Source: Polyangium sp. 15x6
Lineage (GTDB): Bacteria; Myxococcota_A; Polyangia; Polyangiales; Polyangiaceae
Reading direction: 5' to 3'
Assembly: GCF_029960785.1 (NCBI RefSeq)
Contig: NZ_JASBQE010000003.1
Coordinates: 248,001 to 312,000, forward strand
Length of the DNA stretch: 64,000 bases
A model generated the notes under the pieces. That model had not been told where the DNA came from, made no database searches, and worked only from the letters and a program-made list of their open reading frames with translations. Position 1 is the first letter of the stretch; every line of letters starts with the position of its first letter. Both the position numbers and the translations under genes were made by a program. Of the stretch, positions 19,911 through 28,415 are shown piece after piece.

Positions 19911-21425
19911 ATGCAAAAGGTCGCATGCCCCCTCTTCGCCCTCGTCGTCGTCGCCTGTCGGCCTGATCTCCCGACGCCCGAAGCGGGACCTCGGCCGGCG
20001 ACGCAGGCGGCCGGAATCTCGGTCGCCTTCGAGCCGGAAGCGCCGGTCACCGCGGCGCCGCGCGTGCTTCGCGTGCACGTGGCCGCAGAGCCGTCGCTCG
20101 ACGAGGCGCGGCTCTTCCTCGTGCGCGGCGAGCTGCGCGACAGCCACCTCCGGCAGATCGAGCGAGACGACGTCTCGAAGGCGCTCGCCGAGCGGTTCGT
20201 GCCGAGCATCCGGTGGCGCGCGGAGGACGGCTCGGTGGTGCTCGCGCCGACGGTGCCGCTCGACCCGGGCGAGACGTACGCGGTGGCGAGCGGCGAGCCG
20301 CGGGCGAGCCTCGCGTTCGTGGTGGAGCCGGCCAAGGCGGCGCCGCTGCTCGTCCGCGCATGGCCGCCGGCCGAGGCGAGCGGGGCGGGCCTGTTCGGCC
20401 TTTACTGCGGCGACGTGACGCTGCCCGAGGTGTCGTTCGAGGCCACGCTCGCGCCGGACGGTCCCCTCGGCGCGTTCGGGCGGGGCGTCGCGCCGGCGGG
20501 CGCGGGGGGCGCTTGCCTGCGCTTCGTGGGTCGAGGGCTCGCCGCGGAGGGAGGGCCCTGGGTGCCGCCGCCCGTCGTGTGGTTGCCGGGCCTGCCCTGG
20601 CCTCTGCGGGTGGATCCGCGGCCCTTCGGGGGCACGGGGAACGACGACCTCGGCGAGACGATCGAGGGGCCGCTCGACGAGGCCCGGCTCGAGTGCGAGG
20701 CGTTCGAGGTTCCGTTCGGGCCGGGCTGCGTCGAGGTCGAGGACGATCGGCTGCTCGGGCGTGCGCCCGCGGCGGCGATGCTCTGGGGGATCGCGGGCGA
20801 GGGGCTCGACGTGGTGATGACGACGCGGAAAAACGAGCGGTTCGTCCTCAAGGGATTGCCTGCGGGGAAGGACATCTCGCTCGACGTCACGACGATCGAC
20901 GTGCACGGACGGCAAGAGCGCATGACCTTTTCCGCGACCACCCTGACGCCGATGCCACACGTCGTGCTGAACGAGGTGATGGCGAATCCGCTCGGGCCGG
21001 AGCCGGATCAGGAGTGGGTCGAGCTCTACAATGACGGGTCCGTGGAGGCGGCGCTCGGCGAGCTCGTGATCAGCGATATCGGGGGCGAAACCGTGCTGCC
21101 GGAAATAATGCTGCCGCCTGGGCGCTTTGCAGTGATCGTGAACGAGACGTTCGTCGTGGACGACGAGATCGATGTGCCGCCGGCCGAGGACGCACTCCTT
21201 TTGCGTGTGCCCGCGCTCGGGAAAAGCGGACTTGGCAATGGGGGCGAGATCGTGCGGCTGCTCGATATGCGTGGACGCACGATTTCCAGGTTTCCAGCCA
21301 TTCCAAAGCCGAAGGCTGGTCAAAGTGTGGTACGGCGGTCACCCGACGCACCAGATGGAGTGAGCGATTCTTTCCAGCTGGCGGAACCCACGCCGGGGAC
21401 TGCGAACACAGCGTCATTCCTTTGA
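19911..21425 (+). CDS. Lipoprotein with C-terminal lamin-tail domain
   Basis: A 504-residue lipoprotein starting MQKVACPLFALVVVAC (lipobox VVAC, Cys16). The N-terminal part holds Ig-like beta segments (PLDPGETYAVASGEPRASL). The C-terminal region from about residue 345 (HVVLNEVMANPLGPEPDQEW, then a run ending PGTANT) is a lamin-tail domain, a beta-sandwich found in many secreted bacterial proteins and often tied to nucleic acid or surface binding. Specific function is unknown. The ATG at 19911 is the only start giving a signal peptide. Confidence 0.82.
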   Translation: MQKVACPLFALVVVACRPDLPTPEAGPRPATQAAGISVAFEPEAPVTAAPRVLRVHVAAEPSLDEARLFLVRGELRDSHLRQIERDDVSKALAERFVPSIRWRAEDGSVVLAPTVPLDPGETYAVASGEPRASLAFVVEPAKAAPLLVRAWPPAEASGAGLFGLYCGDVTLPEVSFEATLAPDGPLGAFGRGVAPAGAGGACLRFVGRGLAAEGGPWVPPPVVWLPGLPWPLRVDPRPFGGTGNDDLGETIEGPLDEARLECEAFEVPFGPGCVEVEDDRLLGRAPAAAMLWGIAGEGLDVVMTTRKNERFVLKGLPAGKDISLDVTTIDVHGRQERMTFSATTLTPMPHVVLNEVMANPLGPEPDQEWVELYNDGSVEAALGELVISDIGGETVLPEIMLPPGRFAVIVNETFVVDDEIDVPPAEDALLLRVPALGKSGLGNGGEIVRLLDMRGRTISRFPAIPKPKAGQSVVRRSPDAPDGVSDSFQLAEPTPGTANTASFL

Positions 21426-21782
21426 CTACGGAAAAACCGTGCTCGGAGGTGGCCGTGATGGAGAAGGCGTCTTACTTGCCTACAAGAGCGAACGTTCCTT
21501 GCCTGTACAGACGGGCGGGGATGTCCGCAGGAGCGAGCAAGCGGTGTCGTTCCTACATCGGAGCCAGCGGCCTCAACCTTGCTGAATCAGCGAGTCAGGA
21601 GGCCCGAGCGAAGTGGACTGGAGTCAGGGCCTCGGGTGGGCTAGTTAACAAAGCCCGCACCTTCGCAAAAAAGTGCTAGGTTTGGATACAAAGAGCAACA
21701 GGGTGGGGGGCCACCCGCTGGTGTGGTCTGCTGGTCCGGAGGGCTGGACGGGTTGGCACACCTTTCGCGTGGAGTTCGGACG
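21426..21782. other. Intergenic region of 357 bases
   Basis: No convincing gene. The region is less GC-rich than its surroundings around 21640-21710. Short open frames here have no family signal. It probably holds the promoter of the helix-turn-helix gene at 21783; a weak sigma-54-like match lies at 21755-21768. Confidence 0.6.
21755..21768 (+). promoter_or_regulatory. Weak sigma-54-like element before the helix-turn-helix gene
   Basis: TTGGCACACCTTTCGC carries GG and GC separated by ten bases, as RpoN requires, but the -12 part reads TCGC instead of TTGC. It lies 14 bases before the ATG at 21783, leaving almost no leader. Treat as a low-confidence candidate. Confidence 0.22.
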
Positions 21783-22439
21783 ATGGCCGGAGTACGGGGA
21801 GAGAAACTGCTGACCGCGTCCGACCTCGCAGCGCTGTGCGAGGTCGATCTGAAGACCATCCATAACTGGGTGGATCGTGGCCGGATCGCACATTTTCGCA
21901 CGCCAGGCCGGCATTTGCGTTTCCGCGCGGCCGACGTGGCGGAGTTCCTGCGAGCTTGGGGCTACAGCGTGCCCCGTGAGCTCGCGCGGGCGAGCGCGAA
22001 AAGCGGGCTCGTGGTGGGCTCGAAGGACACGCTCGCTCATGTCACCCGCGCGCTCGGGGACATGATGCCGCTGAGGGACGTGAAGCATCCATACGATGCC
22101 CTCGTCCTCGCGGGATCGGACCCGCCGGACGTGTTCATCGTGGACGCGAAAGCGGCCGCGGCGGACGTGGACGTGGCGCACTGGATGGAAGCGCTCGAGC
22201 GGGCGTGTCGAGATGCGCGCTTCGTCGTGCTGAGCGACGAGGCGACGGGGCTGCCCCCGTTCGCGACGCGCGTGGGGCGGGCGGACGCGCAAGGCCTGCG
22301 GACCTTGCTCGTGCCCGAACCCGTGGTGCCCGCGGCCGCCGCGCCGGGCCAGGTGCCCGCCGCCGCGAATGCAAACGAGCCGGCAGCGGCGGCCCAGGAA
22401 GAGCTGCCGCCGCGCGCCGCAGGCGGTTCGTCACGGTAA
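21783..22439 (+). CDS. Excisionase-type helix-turn-helix protein with pseudo-receiver domain
   Basis: This 218-residue regulator has a MerR/excisionase helix-turn-helix at about residues 8-65 (LLTASDLAALCEVDLKTIHN and FRTPGRHLRF). After it, residues about 75-185 have the alternating pattern of a response-regulator receiver, with PDVFIVDAKAA at the position of the phosphoacceptor strand and VVLSDE at the switch strand. The typical acidic pocket is not evident, so it is probably a pseudo-receiver. A Pro/Ala-rich tail ends the protein. The ATG at 21783 is preceded by GGAG at about 10 bases. Confidence 0.78.
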   Translation: MAGVRGEKLLTASDLAALCEVDLKTIHNWVDRGRIAHFRTPGRHLRFRAADVAEFLRAWGYSVPRELARASAKSGLVVGSKDTLAHVTRALGDMMPLRDVKHPYDALVLAGSDPPDVFIVDAKAAAADVDVAHWMEALERACRDARFVVLSDEATGLPPFATRVGRADAQGLRTLLVPEPVVPAAAAPGQVPAAANANEPAAAAQEELPPRAAGGSSR

Positions 22440-22485
22440 AAGGACGAAAGCTCCGCTCGGCTGTCCGACGGAGGGCGAATTCGTG

Positions 22486-22528
22486 ATTCGGGGGCCGTGC
22501 TCGTAGGAGCCGAGCATGGCCCCCGAAT
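22486..22528. terminator. Hairpin between convergent genes
   Basis: The outer stem is ATTCGGGGGCC (22486-22496) with GGCCCCCGAAT (22518-22528), the inner stem TGCTCG (22498-22503) with CGAGCA (22511-22516), separated by a G/T mismatch. It has no T-run. The two-tier design and GGGGGC core resemble the hairpin at 11606-11641, so it may be a member of the same repeat family. Confidence 0.5.
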
Positions 22529-22555
22529 ACCGTGGATTCGTCGAACGTGGATCGC

Positions 22556-22894
22556 TCAAAGACGCGAGCCGCGATCGCGACACTCGGCGAGGTCGTTCGC
22601 GTCGCTGACGCAGGCGAGGAGATCGCCCGGATCGGGGCCGAAAATGCCGGCCGTGCACCGATACTCCTCGATCACGCAGACGCTGAAATCCTCGTGTTCG
22701 ACGTCGCAGCCGTAAATGGATGCCGTCTCCTCGGCCGCGTCGGCTTCGACGATGCACTCGTCATACTGGCGCTCGTTGCAATTGGTGCAATCGCAGGCGA
22801 GGTCGCAGAGGTCCGCGGAGAGGCTGCCGCAGCCCGTGGCGAGGGGCGCGAGCGCGAGGCAGGCAAGAAGAATCCAGGGCGTTCGCATGGTCAT
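22556..22894 (-). CDS. Cys-rich lipoprotein, copy B of tandem pair
   Basis: A 112-residue lipoprotein: MTMRTPWILLACLALAPLATGC, lipobox ATGC. The mature part has many cysteines in a pattern shared with the next gene upstream: a CxxxxxxCDC-like start, then ASIYGCDVEHEDFSVC and a C-terminal Cys pair. AGGAG stands four bases before the ATG at 22894, which favours this start over the ATG at 22888. Function unknown; disulfides suggest an extracytoplasmic location. Confidence 0.7.
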   Translation of the reverse strand: MTMRTPWILLACLALAPLATGCGSLSADLCDLACDCTNCNERQYDECIVEADAAEETASIYGCDVEHEDFSVCVIEEYRCTAGIFGPDPGDLLACVSDANDLAECRDRGSRL

Positions 22895-22901
22895 CGCGCT
22901 C

Positions 22902-23219
22902 CTAATCTCCGACGCAATCGTTGTAACGGTTTCGTTCGTCGTCGCAGTCGCCCCGGTGCGTCCAGTTATTGCCGCCGTCGCAGCGGAGCTCCAGCTCCAG
23001 GCACGTGAGGTAGTCGTCCCAGCGGTCCTCGCACCCGTAAATCGAGGCGACATCCTCCCGCGACTCGTATGAAACGACGCAGGCGTCGATGTCCGCGTCG
23101 TTGCCGTCGCGGCAAAGCATCTCGTCCTCGCAGAGCGCGCCATACGGAGCGCACCCGAGGCCAGTGCCGGCCAGCACGACGAGGGCGGCCAGACCCAAAG
23201 TTCGAGAAAGCGTTCTCAT
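22902..23219 (-). CDS. Cys-rich lipoprotein, copy A of tandem pair
   Basis: A 105-residue lipoprotein beginning MRTLSRTLGLAALVVLAGTG with Cys in the lipobox GLGC. It is clearly related to the gene just downstream: both carry ASIYGC followed by an acidic/aromatic segment, then a Cys and a further Cys-x-G-like motif (LTCLELELRCDGG here). A TTG start at 23234 is also possible, but the ATG at 23219 with GGAG upstream is adequate. The 7-base gap to copy B suggests one transcript. Confidence 0.7.
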   Translation of the reverse strand: MRTLSRTLGLAALVVLAGTGLGCAPYGALCEDEMLCRDGNDADIDACVVSYESREDVASIYGCEDRWDDYLTCLELELRCDGGNNWTHRGDCDDERNRYNDCVGD

Positions 23220-23322
23220 CGTTCGATTCTCCAACCTCCAAGGTCGGAGACTACGAGAAATTCCACGTCCGTGCGCGTCAAATTTACGCGCGCAAACGTG
23301 CTTTGTAGGGATTTCGGTCGGC

Positions 23323-24708
23323 TCAGGACGAGCCGGCGATCGTCATCGAAGAAATTCGCAGCGTGGGCGAAGCCGTGGAGCTCCGCAGGTCGAGGTCGTC
23401 GCCGACAGCGTCGATCCGCTGCCAGAGCTGATCGAGGTTCAGCGAGATGGTCACTTCACTGACCGGAAACGCGAGCTCGCCGTTTTCGATCCAGAATCCC
23501 GCGGCGCCGCGCGAGAAGTCGCCCGTGACGGGGTTGTAGCCGAAGCCCATCATCTCCGTGACGTAGAGGCCGCGCTGCGTGCCCTTCACGATGTCGGCGG
23601 CCTTCGTCTGCGTGGGCAGGAGCATGAAGTTCGAGGTGGAAGGCCCGACGCCGCCGCCGCCGCCGCGCGAGGCGCTGCCCGTGGGCGCGCGGCCGAGCTT
23701 GCGGCCGCTGTAGCTGTCGCAGAGGTAGGTCTTCAGGATGCCCTGCTCGACCACGAGGTTCTTGCGCGCTGCGAGGCCCTCGCCGTCGAACGGACGAGAG
23801 CCAGGGGCGCGGAGGACCAAGGGGTCGTCGACGATGGTGACGAGGTCACTCGCGACACGCGTGCCCTCACGGCCGACGAGGTAGCTCGACTTGCGCCAGA
23901 CGGAGCTGCCCATGATGGCGCCGGCGAGCAGGCCCAGGATGGCGCGCGCAGCGTCGGGGTCGAAGACGACCGGGGCCTCGCAGGTGGGGACCTTGCGGGC
24001 GCCGAGCTTGCGCAGGGTGCGTCGCGTGGCCTCGCGGCCGACCACCTCGGGTGCGTCGAGGGCGTCGAGGTGGCGCTTGGCCGTCCAGTGGAAGCCGCGG
24101 CGCTTCTTGCCGCCCTCGTCGTCGGCGACGGGCGAGACGACGAGCGAGGCATACGAGCCGGCATAACCGCCCGTGAAGCCGCCCGAGAGGACGAGCGCGA
24201 AGACGCCGGCGGTGCGGCTGAAGGTGGCGCCGTCGCTGTTCGTGATGCGCGGGTCGGCGTCACGGGCCGCCTGCTCGCCGCGGCGCGCGAGGTCGATGGC
24301 CTCGGCCGCGGTGACGTCGCCCCCCTTGGGGTCGTAGAGCTCGAGGTCGGGGAAGGGGCCGGCGGAGATGAGCGAGGGATCCGCCGGGCCGGCGAACGGG
24401 TCTTCCTGGGAGATGTCGACGAGCTCGAGGGCGTCGCGGACGAAGCGATCGATGCCGCGCGCGGTGAGGTCCGAGGTGGAGGTGAGGGCGACGCGGCCCT
24501 GCTTGATGACGCGCATGCCGAGGCTCTTGTGCGAGGCCTCCTCGACGAGCTCGGGTTCACCGAGGCGGACCTTGGTGCTGAGCTCGGAGCCGGAGCGCGC
24601 GATGGCCTCGGCGACGTCAGCTCCGCCCGCACGAGCGCGGCGGACGACGTCCGCGGCGAGGTTTTTCAACTCTTCGATCTCGGTCTCGAGCCGGTTCGGC
24701 GCGGTCAT
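23323..24708 (-). CDS. pmbA: PmbA/TldE metalloprotease-related protein
   Basis: The 461-residue protein belongs to the TldD/PmbA family. It lacks the HExxxH-type zinc motif of TldD and so matches the TldE/PmbA partner, which forms a heterodimer that processes small peptides and degrades unfolded ones. Recognisable stretches are KTYLCDSYSGRKLGRAPTGS and GGFTGGYAGSYASL, followed by FSRGAAGFWIENGELAFPV near the C-terminus. A TldD partner is not in this window. The ATG at 24708 is 40 bases downstream of the stop of the membrane protein gene and they may be one transcript. Confidence 0.88.
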   Translation of the reverse strand: MTAPNRLETEIEELKNLAADVVRRARAGGADVAEAIARSGSELSTKVRLGEPELVEEASHKSLGMRVIKQGRVALTSTSDLTARGIDRFVRDALELVDISQEDPFAGPADPSLISAGPFPDLELYDPKGGDVTAAEAIDLARRGEQAARDADPRITNSDGATFSRTAGVFALVLSGGFTGGYAGSYASLVVSPVADDEGGKKRRGFHWTAKRHLDALDAPEVVGREATRRTLRKLGARKVPTCEAPVVFDPDAARAILGLLAGAIMGSSVWRKSSYLVGREGTRVASDLVTIVDDPLVLRAPGSRPFDGEGLAARKNLVVEQGILKTYLCDSYSGRKLGRAPTGSASRGGGGGVGPSTSNFMLLPTQTKAADIVKGTQRGLYVTEMMGFGYNPVTGDFSRGAAGFWIENGELAFPVSEVTISLNLDQLWQRIDAVGDDLDLRSSTASPTLRISSMTIAGSS

Positions 24709-24748
24709 CGTGGGGGCAGAGCGTGGTGGACAACCGGACGCTCGTCAA

Positions 24749-25408
24749 TCAGCGTGGCCTCCGGGTTCGACCGAGGAAGCGCGGCGGCTCGTCCGAGGTG
24801 GGCTCGGACGGCAGCACCGGCGGCGCGGGCCGTCCAGGGCGGGCGGGGATCACGGCGGAGACGTCGAAGGTTGACAGCGTCCGCGCGGTGAAGACAGCCC
24901 CGGCGACGAGGATCGCGTCCATCCAGAGGATCGCGTACCCGAGCGGGCTGCCCGGGAGCGGGCGTGTGCCGAAGTCGCTCTGGACCTGGTCGTAGGTGGC
25001 GTCGATGCCGAAGCGCGCGTGGAGCGTGACGAGGGGGATCAGGCCGGCGACGAGGGGGAGCGCGGCGAGCCAGGCGAGGGCGGTGAGGGAGCGGCGGGCG
25101 AGGGCTCGGCGGCCCGCGAGGAAGCCGAGGACGGGCGCCGCGGCGTCGAGCAGGACGAGCAGGAGCTCGAGCGCGGAGGGGATGGCGCGGCCGTCGACGA
25201 GGTAAGCGAACGACCAGTCGGCGGCGAAGACGGTGAAGTAAGCCGAGACCGGAGCGTAGACGAGGAGGGCGTAGAGGGCGACGGCGACGGTCGGGCGATC
25301 CCAGGACGAGGCGCCGGGGCGTTCGTCGGGGCCGTCCTCGAGGCGCGCGAGCCACGCGAGCAGGACGCCGAGCGTGAAGCCGAAGAGCGGGGCGAGGGGA
25401 GCGGGCAT
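24749..25408 (-). CDS. Small multi-pass membrane protein
   Basis: The 219-residue protein has four to five hydrophobic segments (about 5-20, 43-65, 80-97, 110-130, 155-175) and a Pro/Arg-rich cytoplasmic tail. I do not recognise a family. Its stop is 40 bases before pmbA on the same strand, so co-transcription is likely. Start at the ATG at 25408. Confidence 0.72.
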   Translation of the reverse strand: MPAPLAPLFGFTLGVLLAWLARLEDGPDERPGASSWDRPTVAVALYALLVYAPVSAYFTVFAADWSFAYLVDGRAIPSALELLLVLLDAAAPVLGFLAGRRALARRSLTALAWLAALPLVAGLIPLVTLHARFGIDATYDQVQSDFGTRPLPGSPLGYAILWMDAILVAGAVFTARTLSTFDVSAVIPARPGRPAPPVLPSEPTSDEPPRFLGRTRRPR

Positions 25409-25449
25409 GACGGACGCGGAGGGAGCCGGGCTAGCGCGGGGGAGCTGGG

Positions 25450-25986
25450 ATGTCCACGGCGCGTTCGCTTATGCTGCGTCGCATGGAACAAGTGAACCTC
25501 GAAACCGAGCGGACGGGGCCCTACGAGCGCGACAGCGCGCACGAGCGTCTCGCGCGGCTCGCGGGCGTGTGGCGGGGGACGGCGCGGACCATCATGGGGC
25601 CGGGCGCGGAGCCTCTCGAAGCGGCCTGGGAAGGGCGGATCGCGGAGATCCTGGGCGGGAGGTTCGTCCGGTTCGCGTATCGATCGAGCGTCGAGGAGAA
25701 GCCGATCGCCGGGGAGATGCTGATCGCGTTCGAGTCGGGCGAGAAGCTCTGGCGGACCTCGTGGGTGGACAGCTTCCACACGGGCACGATGATCCTCGTG
25801 TCCGAGGGCAGCGGGGCGGACATCGACGTTCGGGGCACTTATTTCGCGGCGGAAGGGCACCCGCGCTGGGGGTGGCGCACCGTCGTCGACGACGCGCAGG
25901 CCGACAAGCTCACGATCCGCATGTACAACATCACGCCCGACGGACAGGAGTTCCTCGGCGTGGAGATCTCGCTCGCGCGCGGGTGA
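25450..25986 (+). CDS. DUF1579-like protein
   Basis: This 178-residue product matches the DUF1579 pattern: HERLARLAGVWRG at the N-terminus, later FRGTYF-like and YNITPDGQEFLGVEISLARG at the C-terminus. The domain is a lipocalin-like barrel of unknown ligand. The ATG at 25450 is preceded by GGGGGAG at 6 bases and is preferred; an ATG at 25483 (MEQVN) is an alternative. It is divergent from the membrane protein gene. Confidence 0.72.
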   Translation: MSTARSLMLRRMEQVNLETERTGPYERDSAHERLARLAGVWRGTARTIMGPGAEPLEAAWEGRIAEILGGRFVRFAYRSSVEEKPIAGEMLIAFESGEKLWRTSWVDSFHTGTMILVSEGSGADIDVRGTYFAAEGHPRWGWRTVVDDAQADKLTIRMYNITPDGQEFLGVEISLARG

Positions 25987-26068
25987 GCGGGCGGGGGCGA
26001 GCGCGCGCATCGGGGCGGGATCGGCCGTGCGTTGCGCGCGGGCGCCCACCGGGCTAAGGGCTCCCGCG

Positions 26069-26854
26069 ATGGATCCCAGGCGCGTGGAGGAGCTGCTCGA
26101 CCGTGTGCGGCGTGGGGACGTGACGGTCGAGCAGGCGGTCGAGGCGCTCAAGAGTTTGCCGTTCCGCGACCTCGGGTACGCGACGGTCGATCATCACCGC
26201 GCGCTCCGGCAAGGTGTGCCCGAGGTGATCTTCGGCGAGGGGAAGAGCGGCGAGCAGATCGCGGGGATCGCCGAGGAGATGGTGCGCGCCGGGACGAACG
26301 TGCTCGTGACGCGGATCGACGCGCAGAAGGCGGCGATCGTGGGACAACGCGTGCCGAGCTTCCGGTTTGCGCCGCTCGCGCGGACGGGGAGCGTGGAGAT
26401 CGCCCCGCCCCCGAAGCGTCCGTGCGCGCCGGTCGCGGTGGTGACGGCCGGGACGAGCGACAACGAGGTGGCCGAGGAGGCGGCGGAGACGCTGTCCGCG
26501 CTGGGGCTCGAGCCGCTCCGGATCTACGACATCGGCGTCGCGGGCATCCATCGGCTCCTGCATCGCGTGGAGGAGCTGCGGCGCGCGTCGGCGGCGATCG
26601 TGTGTGCGGGGATGGAAGGGGCGCTGCCGAGCGTGGTGGGCGGGATGATCTCGACGCCGGTCGTGGCCGTTCCGACGGCGGTGGGGTACGGGACGGCGCT
26701 CGGGGGATTCACGGCGCTGTTCGCGATGCTGACCTCGTGCGCGTCGGGGGTGTCGGTCGTGAACATCGGCAACGGGTTCGGCGCGGCGATGGCCGTGCAC
26801 CGCATGATGCCGAAAGCCTCGCAAGCGACCGAGCAGCCGAAGACCGCAGGCTGA
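26069..26854 (+). CDS. larB: Nickel pincer cofactor biosynthesis protein LarB
   Basis: LarB carboxylates and hydrolyses nicotinic acid adenine dinucleotide, the first step of nickel-pincer nucleotide synthesis for LarA-type racemases. The 261-residue protein has the family length. The PurE-like C-terminal half is clear: VAVVTAGTSDNEVAEEAAETL, then HRLLHRVEELRRASAAIVCAG and an end of the type AMLTSCASGVSVVNIGNGFGA. The ATG at 26069 (MDPRR) fits the usual start. larC follows after 16 bases. Confidence 0.93.
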   Translation: MDPRRVEELLDRVRRGDVTVEQAVEALKSLPFRDLGYATVDHHRALRQGVPEVIFGEGKSGEQIAGIAEEMVRAGTNVLVTRIDAQKAAIVGQRVPSFRFAPLARTGSVEIAPPPKRPCAPVAVVTAGTSDNEVAEEAAETLSALGLEPLRIYDIGVAGIHRLLHRVEELRRASAAIVCAGMEGALPSVVGGMISTPVVAVPTAVGYGTALGGFTALFAMLTSCASGVSVVNIGNGFGAAMAVHRMMPKASQATEQPKTAG

Positions 26855-26870
26855 GCAAGGAGCACAGCAC

Positions 26871-28328
26871 GTGCACGGACACGGACACGATCACGGGCAT
26901 GGGCATGGGCACGACCATGACCACGGGCACGATCACGACCATCACCATCACCACGATCACGCGCACGGCCACGTGCATCACGCGCACGTGCACGGGCACG
27001 CGCATACGCACGATCGCCCGCATACGCACGCGCATGCGCCCGGGCCTTCGCACGATCACGGGCACGTGCACGGGCATGATCAGGGCCGCGGGCACGAGCA
27101 TCCGGTGAGGACGCCGCTCCTCGAGCAGGGAGCAGGCGTCGGAAAGATCCTCTTCTTCGACGCGTTCAGCGGCGTCGCGGGGGACATGACGATCGCGGCG
27201 CTGCTCGATCTCGGCGTGCCGCTGCTCGTGATCGAGCACGCGGTGGCGGCGCTGCCGCTCGAAGGCGTGTTCCTCGAGCGCGGGCACGTGCATCGGAGCG
27301 GCATCGTGTCGACCTCGTTCGAGGTGCACGTGGAGACGCCGCAGCCGGAGCGGACGTACGCGTCGATCGACGCGATGCTCACGTCGAGTCCGCTGGAGCC
27401 GGAGGTGCGAACGCTGGCGCGCCGGATCTTCCGGCGGCTCGGCGAGGCGGAGAGCGCGGTGCATCGGATGCCGCTCGACGAGGTGCATTTCCACGAGGTC
27501 GGCGCCGTCGACGCGATCGTGGACATCGTGGGCGCCGCCGCGGCGCTCGTGTACCTCGGGGCCGAGGTGCGCGGCGCGCCGCTGCCGATGGGGCGTGGGT
27601 TCGTCAAGGCACGTCACGGGATCCTGCCGCTGCCGCCGCCGGCGACGGTGGAGTGTCTGCGCGGGGTGCCGACGTACGGCGTGGATCTCGACGCGGAGCT
27701 CGTGACGCCGACGGGCGCGGCGATCGTCGCGACGGCGGCGGGGCGCTTCGAGCGGTGGCCCTCGTTCGCGCCGGAGCGCGTGGGCTGGGGCGCGGGGTCG
27801 CGGGAGCTGCCGGATCGGCCGAACCTCCTCAGGGTCGTGCTCGGGACGAGAGGGGGCGCCTCGGAGGAGCCCGAGGTCGGCGCGTCACACGTGGTGCTCG
27901 AGGCGAACGTGGACGACATGACGGGCGAGATGGCGGCGCACGCGATCGAGGCGCTCTTCGCGGCCGGCGCGCTCGACGCGTGGGCCGTGCCGATCACGAT
28001 GAAGAAGGGGCGGCCAGCGCTCACGATCGCGGCGCTCGCGCCGGCTCCGCAAGCGGACGCGGTGGGCGCGACGCTTCTGCGCGAGACGACGTCGATCGGG
28101 CTCCGGAAGATCCCTGTGACGCGGACCGAGCGGCCGCGGCGCACGGTGGCGGTGGAGACGGCCTACGGGCGGGTGCGCGTGAAGATCAGCGAGGGGCCGT
28201 TCGGTCCGCCGCAGATCAAGCCGGAGTTCGAGGACTGTGCGGCCGCAGCGAAGACGCACGGCGTGGCGCTGCGTGAGGTGATCCAGGCGGCGCTCGCCGC
28301 GCTGGAGAACGTTCCCGGAAAAACCTGA
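26871..28328 (+). CDS. larC: Nickel insertion protein LarC with His-rich N-terminus
   Basis: LarC is the CTP-dependent cyclometallase that inserts nickel into the pincer cofactor. The conserved domain starts about residue 90 (KILFFDAFSGVAGDMTIAALLDLGVPL) and runs to the C-terminus, with a typical NVDDMTGE segment near the middle. In some lactobacilli larC is split by a programmed frameshift; here it is one open frame. The first 77 residues are extraordinarily rich in His (HGHDHGHGHGHDHDHGHD and on), suggesting nickel storage. The GTG at 26871 follows AAGGAG at 8 bases. larE, the third pathway gene, is not in the window. Confidence 0.92.
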   Translation: MHGHGHDHGHGHGHDHDHGHDHDHHHHHDHAHGHVHHAHVHGHAHTHDRPHTHAHAPGPSHDHGHVHGHDQGRGHEHPVRTPLLEQGAGVGKILFFDAFSGVAGDMTIAALLDLGVPLLVIEHAVAALPLEGVFLERGHVHRSGIVSTSFEVHVETPQPERTYASIDAMLTSSPLEPEVRTLARRIFRRLGEAESAVHRMPLDEVHFHEVGAVDAIVDIVGAAAALVYLGAEVRGAPLPMGRGFVKARHGILPLPPPATVECLRGVPTYGVDLDAELVTPTGAAIVATAAGRFERWPSFAPERVGWGAGSRELPDRPNLLRVVLGTRGGASEEPEVGASHVVLEANVDDMTGEMAAHAIEALFAAGALDAWAVPITMKKGRPALTIAALAPAPQADAVGATLLRETTSIGLRKIPVTRTERPRRTVAVETAYGRVRVKISEGPFGPPQIKPEFEDCAAAAKTHGVALREVIQAALAALENVPGKT

Positions 28329-28349
28329 GGAGATCGCGAAGCGAGCGCC

Positions 28350-28409
28350 CTCGAGGGGGTGAATCGGCCGGGCTTTGCCCGGACGAGAGGGGGACGCGAG
28401 GCGTCCCCC
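28350..28409 (+). repeat. Two-hairpin intergenic element, copy 2
   Basis: Plus-strand order: CTCGAGGGGGT (28350-28360), a CCGGGC/GCCCGG hairpin (28368-28382), then GGGGGACGC/GCGTCCCCC hairpin (28389-28409). The same order occurs on the minus strand at 11562-11653. It lies between convergent larC and the thioredoxin-rhodanese gene. Confidence 0.5.
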
Positions 28410-28411
28410 TT
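28389..28411. terminator. Terminator-like hairpin between larC and thioredoxin-rhodanese
   Basis: A perfect 9-base stem GGGGGACGC/GCGTCCCCC with a 3-base loop GAG, followed by TT. It serves convergent genes on both sides. The weak T-run makes strictly intrinsic termination uncertain. Confidence 0.5.
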
Positions 28412-28415
28412 GGGA

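Noticed and set aside
21426-21679. 85-residue frame in the intergenic region
   Set aside because: No similarity, atypical codon use and no ribosome site; more likely promoter region.
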